Made by a program: the position numbers and the translations under genes. From Chondrus crispus (Eukaryota > Rhodophyta > Florideophyceae > Gigartinales > Gigartinaceae), in NCBI RefSeq assembly GCF_000350225.1, contig NW_005178862.1, positions 62,001 through 126,000 on the forward strand: a DNA stretch of 64,000 nucleotides. Direction: 5' to 3'. Shown here piece by piece: positions 59,488 to 64,000 of the stretch. Positions within the stretch are counted from its first letter, which is position 1; the number at the start of each line of letters is the position of its first letter. Below the pieces are notes generated by a model. That model did not search any database, had not been told where the DNA came from, and saw only the letters and a list, made by a program, of their open reading frames with translations.

Positions 59488-62400
59488 TTATGTACATCTT
59501 AAAACTATTATCTCATGCGCAAACCTTACCCTCCATGCAGCTATGGATTCCTCTCGGACCGCAATCGGTGAAGTACAAAAGCCAAGATTATAGTTTCGTG
59601 CTTCCAGTAGTACTATTGGGCCACAGTCCTTCTTTTTTGATTGCTGGGGAAACTTCCTATCACTCCCAGCCCATTTCCATTGTTCTCCATCGACTTGCGT
59701 TGCAAAAGAAGCAATAGCATTTCCGGCTTCATGAACTGCGTTGATGTAGTCTTGATTTTGGCTCAGCGCGTCTCTTAACGAATCAACACACGTCACAGTC
59801 CTGTTCCTTCTTTCCAATCTGAAACCCACTCAGTGCAAGTTTAGAACATTGCAAGGGGCAAATGCCTTCTCTGAATCTGCGAACGAGTGTGCCTGTCCAC
59901 TTCGCGCGGTTGTTTGTTTGCCGGCGATTCTTTCAAACTTCTTCCTTCTGTAGTTTTCGGATATACATACAAACGAGCCCTTGCCATGATAAATTTGGAC
60001 AATATTCTGAATGAGAAGGGTGCTAAAGTAGTACGTGTATGACGCTGGACGTAGTTTGGAAAACAGATTTGTCATTATATTAACGCAATCGTCTGTTATC
60101 CAGAGCTCTTCATCAGATCCCTTCCAATTTCGTGGCCTAACGAGCCTTTGAAGGTCATTCAAAGTTTCTTTCGAATCACCGTACTCAGTGATGATGTGGG
60201 GATGCCTCTCCCAGTCACGTGGATGCGAAACTAATTCTTCCACACGCCTTTTAGCTCCAGGAAGCACTGAAGGGACGACTGAATCGTCTTCATCTTCTAC
60301 AGTTCGCCCCTCAGCTTCGTTTTCCAGGAAACGCTTTAGACAAAGCATGATTGCTGTTCCGGAAGTTTTTTTGCCACTCAGTAGCCTTGATACCACGGAC
60401 TTGTCTATTGTTTTTCCAATGCTATTTAGAACGTGCGCTGAGAAGAAATTAGCGATACGTGAAAATGTCCATCCCTCAAAAGTACTTTTCACGGCAAGAG
60501 ATAAGCTGTTTTTCACATCTTCAATGTCAGTACTGCTCATCGAGTTCTTTCCTGTCCGCAGCTTTCTTGATTTGTTCTATGATTCCTCAATTTCGGCTAT
60601 CTCAGATTGCGACTGTTGTGTCAAAGCAGTTTGAATCTCTTTGCCCTCCTGGAGAACAGTGCCGGTTCTTGGTACAATTTTAGATTCAACAGTCCGCTTG
60701 AAAACGCGTTTGTCTTTCTGCTTGTTCGCATATATAGGATTCACTCCCTGTGCGACGGAACTGAGAGTAACTTTCTTTTCCTTCTTGATGGTTTTCAATG
60801 GCTTCAATCGGTGCCTATTAGACTTCTCCGAACGGCGTCTTTCGCTTCTCTTCTTTTTATAGAAGTTGACAAGATTTGGTATTACCCTCCTTGCATTTGA
60901 CTTGGAAGTTATCGCTGCCTTCTTGACATACTCTGCAATCCTCATTCCCCCAGATCAGTTGAACGCATCTGAACCGAGATCTTCGTGATGCTTCTTCAGT
61001 TTGTAGCTGACCTCCACGGGTGTGTTGTGAGTAAGTGGTACAATTCCGGTAAGCACAGGACATATAAAGGCTAGGTTGCTAAACCATCGTTTCTGAAGGT
61101 AAAGGCATTGCCTTCCACCCATAAAGAGCTCGTTCACAATAGTTTCATCTTTTTGAAGGAACTCACACCAAACGTTAAAGCCGGCGAGTGACTTCGGCAA
61201 TAATGACAACGAGGGGATATATACTCGATATCGCGAATGTGTCTTGGCTTCACTTTTTTCACGAAATACAACGTGAATGTCGAATGGACCGAGAGAATTT
61301 GTGAACACACCATTTTCGGCATGCGAAACATTGGCTAGTTCTGGGACAAATTCTGAATCTTCTTCCAAGTCAGGAATCAGTTGCACGTGATGATCCGATC
61401 TATCTTGGCTCTCGTAGTTCGTCCTGACATTTTCGGACCTTTTTCCTTGATCAGATAAGCGTGCTTCCTCAAAATAGGATGGGTAGTATCCTTTCGAGAT
61501 ACCTGCTCTCACCCGAAGCGTTTCGGCGTCATTGGGGTCAGTTTCCGTGGGAACTCCACCCAAATGCTTCCAAATGATTTGTTCTCCTTCGTTGCATAGA
61601 GACTCTGCATCAACTTCTCTCCTTCGTTCACTTCTAATACTTGGCGGTACTGCAGAGAATGATTTCATCGACGTCAGTCGAGAAAGAAAGGCCATCACCA
61701 TGCATATATCATCATACGATTTTGCAGATACAAGGGAAAGACGAAAATTGCGGAATAGCGAAATCATTTGTGTTTGCAAGTAGGCACCTCGATTCTTGTA
61801 GGCCTCTTTGGCATGTCATCTCATGGCCCGATCTCCATGAACATCGCACCACGTAAGAATTGTTCTGATGCTAATTCGAAAGATGGATTGATCTCCAAGT
61901 TTGGCTGCGTATGCCAAAGTCGACATGTATGCTTGGACGTTCATGTTATTGAAAACGTTTGTGATTGCTATCGCGAATGGTGCGGCCATATCGGTCACGA
62001 AGTAGTTGATATGCTCAGCATTAGGGCCGAAATGGGAGAGTCTTCTCCGGAATCCTATCAATATATCTTGGAATGTCTTTGCAGTCTTTCCAACAATAAC
62101 TGCTTCGCAAGCAATGTATGGTCCAATCGGCAGGGGAAGCCCCAAGTGAAAGTTCAGTACATCAAACACCAAAGGATTATCTGAGGTTTGCTTCAGAGGC
62201 TTTTTTCAGGTCTTACTCTCGGATCGCCTGGAAAGATCAGCTGCTCGGGATACTGCAACATCTGACACGATATTTCCGGTACAGTCAAGAACCACAGTTG
62301 CAGCAGGATTGTTCATAATCTCTTCTGCGGCAATCCGGACCGAAAGTGCGTTGTATATCGATATTGACTCAAGCTCTCCCGTGTTGGTTATCTGAAGATC

Positions 62401-63637
62401 ATGAATACCTCCGAAGAACTGCATGGATCCAGCCGGATCCAGCTTCATATCTTCGCATGCGAGTTCCTTCATTGCCATTGTGATGCTGTGCAGATCATCC
62501 AAACCACAATTGTAGCTTCTTTCCGATTTTCGTGTTGAGCTCTTCTTGCAGTTTCTGTTTTTGTATATCCGAATGACTTATTCCCAGATGCCAATACTAC
62601 TGGGTCTGCCGATTTGCTGAATTCAATGCAGACCCCATGTGGTGTCCCGGAACCCACTACTCCCTGGAGTGCTTTCCTCGTCCGCCCGTAGCTCTGTTCA
62701 TCTTTGGGGTGACAGCATCCTGCTGACCAGGAGCATTCGACTTCCACGGAAATTCTACCGATATCTTCCAGCTGCGTAGAACAAAGAGCAACAAATAGCT
62801 CTGATGGGCATGGATGTATTCCTTTCTTGTGTAAAGAACACCGGAAGGTCTTGAAAATACCCGCCTTCTTGAAGGATTCTGAGCAGAATTGCAAGATTCG
62901 TTTCGTTCTTTTGGATCGGCGAGCTCTACCTCCTGATCGAAGTGACGTGACCTGCCACTATCGCACAGGGGAAAAGGAGGGGGCAATTATTTTTTCTTCT
63001 GTAAGAGCCACTTACTCATCCAGACAGTACTCCCGAATGGTACTTGGATGAAATCTCCATGTTCGCTGCGATACATCCAGTTCTTTGATATCTCATCAAC
63101 TGAGAAGGACACGACTTGATTCGGGGGTTTCGAATAGAAATCCAAATCCCCTTCACGATAAGGCACGTTGCATTTGCTTTTCACATGTTGATCATCATTT
63201 ATCTGAGGACCCGTATTTCCCAGAAGAGAAATGAGATCCCGCTTGCTCATTGATGCAAAGGCAGTGGCACTGCCGCGCCCCACAACAGACGGATTGGGAG
63301 AACTCAAGTCGTATTGCTTATTATTATGTTCCAATGACGTTTGTGCGGCTGGACCGACGAGCCTTTCGCTTCTCTTGATTCGATTGTTCACATGACAAGC
63401 TGTTCGAACTTCACTGTGGTCTTGAGGTAAATCATCGGGAGACTGTAGCAGAGGCTTACTCACAGAATGCAGCGATGAATCTCTGTTTCGTTTGCACCCT
63501 ACCCCTTCATCAACACGATTCTTCTCATACTCTGCATAGTTGATCGTCTTGTCATTGACCGCCTCGACAAACATACAGATATCTGCCGATATGTCTTGAG
63601 CAAGGGCATCATTAGGATCCGCAAAACTGTGCTCCAT
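59488..63637 (-). pseudogene. MULE-like transposase fused to an Ulp1-type (C48) peptidase, decayed
   Basis: ATG 63637 opens a frame to a candidate 83-bp intron (63015-62933, donor GTAAGT, acceptor ATCAG). The next frame (GRARRSKRTKRILQFCSESF, then a Cys-rich stretch) passes a one-base shift near 62510 into a register that then runs 3 kb to 59488 with only five stops: TGA 62206, TGA 61816, TGA 60955, TAG 60577 and TGA 59830. The text reads straight through all of them. The DDE-type core shows VVLDCTGNIV and YFVTDMAAPFAIAITNVF. The C-terminal part is an Ulp1-like protease with EELWITDDCVNIM, LH[stop]VGFRLERRNRTVTCVDSL and QQSKKKDCG. MULEs with C48 peptidases are known (Kaonashi type). Exact superfamily is probable, not proven. 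Confidence 0.7.
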
Positions 63638-64000
63638 TACGCTTCCTTAAACTTGACACAAATGTATGGCTTTATACTGCGTGTATGCAGATATCGCGTT
63701 TCCGAAGTCAACTGATCGTCGTTCTTCGACCTCCGTGGGGTGAAAGAGAAGAACGATCGATCGAGAGTACCGCCCTTGGTTTTGGTGTCTATCCGAGACC
63801 CCAAAAAATCATATTCAATTTATGCCGCGAACTTATTTTTGGCTTTCCGGGTGGGGTTGGAGGCGCCGTCTAGGCCAAAAAAATATTTTGGCCTTTGGGC
63901 CTCATTCAATTGCCAATTCAATGAATTTTGTTTCTCCGTCTCTGCGCAGTTTAGTTCTCTTCGTGCTCTCTGCGGTAAAGCACTAATTGATGTTAGGGTT
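63638..64000. other. Right edge, nothing recognised except a hairpin
   Basis: AGGCCAAAA at 63872-63880 and TTTTGGCCT at 63886-63894 form a perfect 9-bp stem with a 5-nt loop. No gene or TIR of the MULE-like element could be confirmed in the remaining sequence. Confidence 0.5.

Noticed and set aside
59830..59832. TGA in the Ulp1 domain read as selenocysteine or reassigned codon
   Set aside because: Ulp1 enzymes have Trp here, not Cys, and the host genes use TGA as a normal stop (for example DPH1, mL53).
1..64000. CRISPR array, rRNA operon or bacterial operon signals
   Set aside because: No regularly spaced direct repeats, no rRNA core sequences and no Shine-Dalgarno-led gene clusters were seen; the genes and introns are eukaryotic. 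tRNA genes could not be ruled out by eye.

Overview
The window is nuclear DNA of a compact, intron-poor eukaryote. Genes lie 40 to 1,000 bp apart on both strands. Only a few short GT-AG introns can be argued for (95, 86, 131 and perhaps 83 and 66 bp), and the gene set is wholly eukaryotic. This resembles a red alga of the Florideophyceae (Chondrus-like), but that is inference from architecture, not a match to a named sequence. One run of Ns (18373-18530) marks a scaffold gap.

Positions 1-21,205 are a housekeeping island. In order it holds the 3' part of a TRM44-type tRNA methyltransferase, TRAPPC1, a TPR co-chaperone-like protein, an IAH1-type GDSL esterase, DPH1, eRF3, a FANCA-like protein, ALG10, mitochondrial ribosomal protein mL53, a SAP30-type Sin3-complex subunit and the UFMylation adaptor C53/CDK5RAP3. 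The island is interrupted by a 1.4-kb PIF/Harbinger-type non-autonomous transposon (TTA target duplication) that carries a decayed copy of an HGH1-like gene.

From 21,206 to the end the window is almost entirely transposon-derived. A large cysteine-rich transposase gene (minus strand, 37,104 to 22,305) is split by an 11.1-kb Ty3/gypsy chromovirus (23,487-34,576). The chromovirus has two LTRs, a CACAC target duplication, gag, pol, a chromodomain integrase and an 839-codon antisense reading frame that ends 4 bp from the integrase stop. Distal to it lie an RT fragment, a degenerate armadillo-like gene, two further LTRs of another family, a second locus with an antisense-ORF-like protein, a TIR element, a PIF/Harbinger-type transposase split by a solo LTR, a Crypton-type tyrosine recombinase, and a MULE-like transposase joined to an Ulp1 (C48) peptidase.

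Many of these transposon frames are intact except for isolated in-frame stop codons. This points to decay mainly by point mutation rather than by indels. The strongest novelty candidate is the antisense ORF family of the gypsy elements: a long frame at 31,296-33,812 and a possible distant relative at 47,839-49,089.
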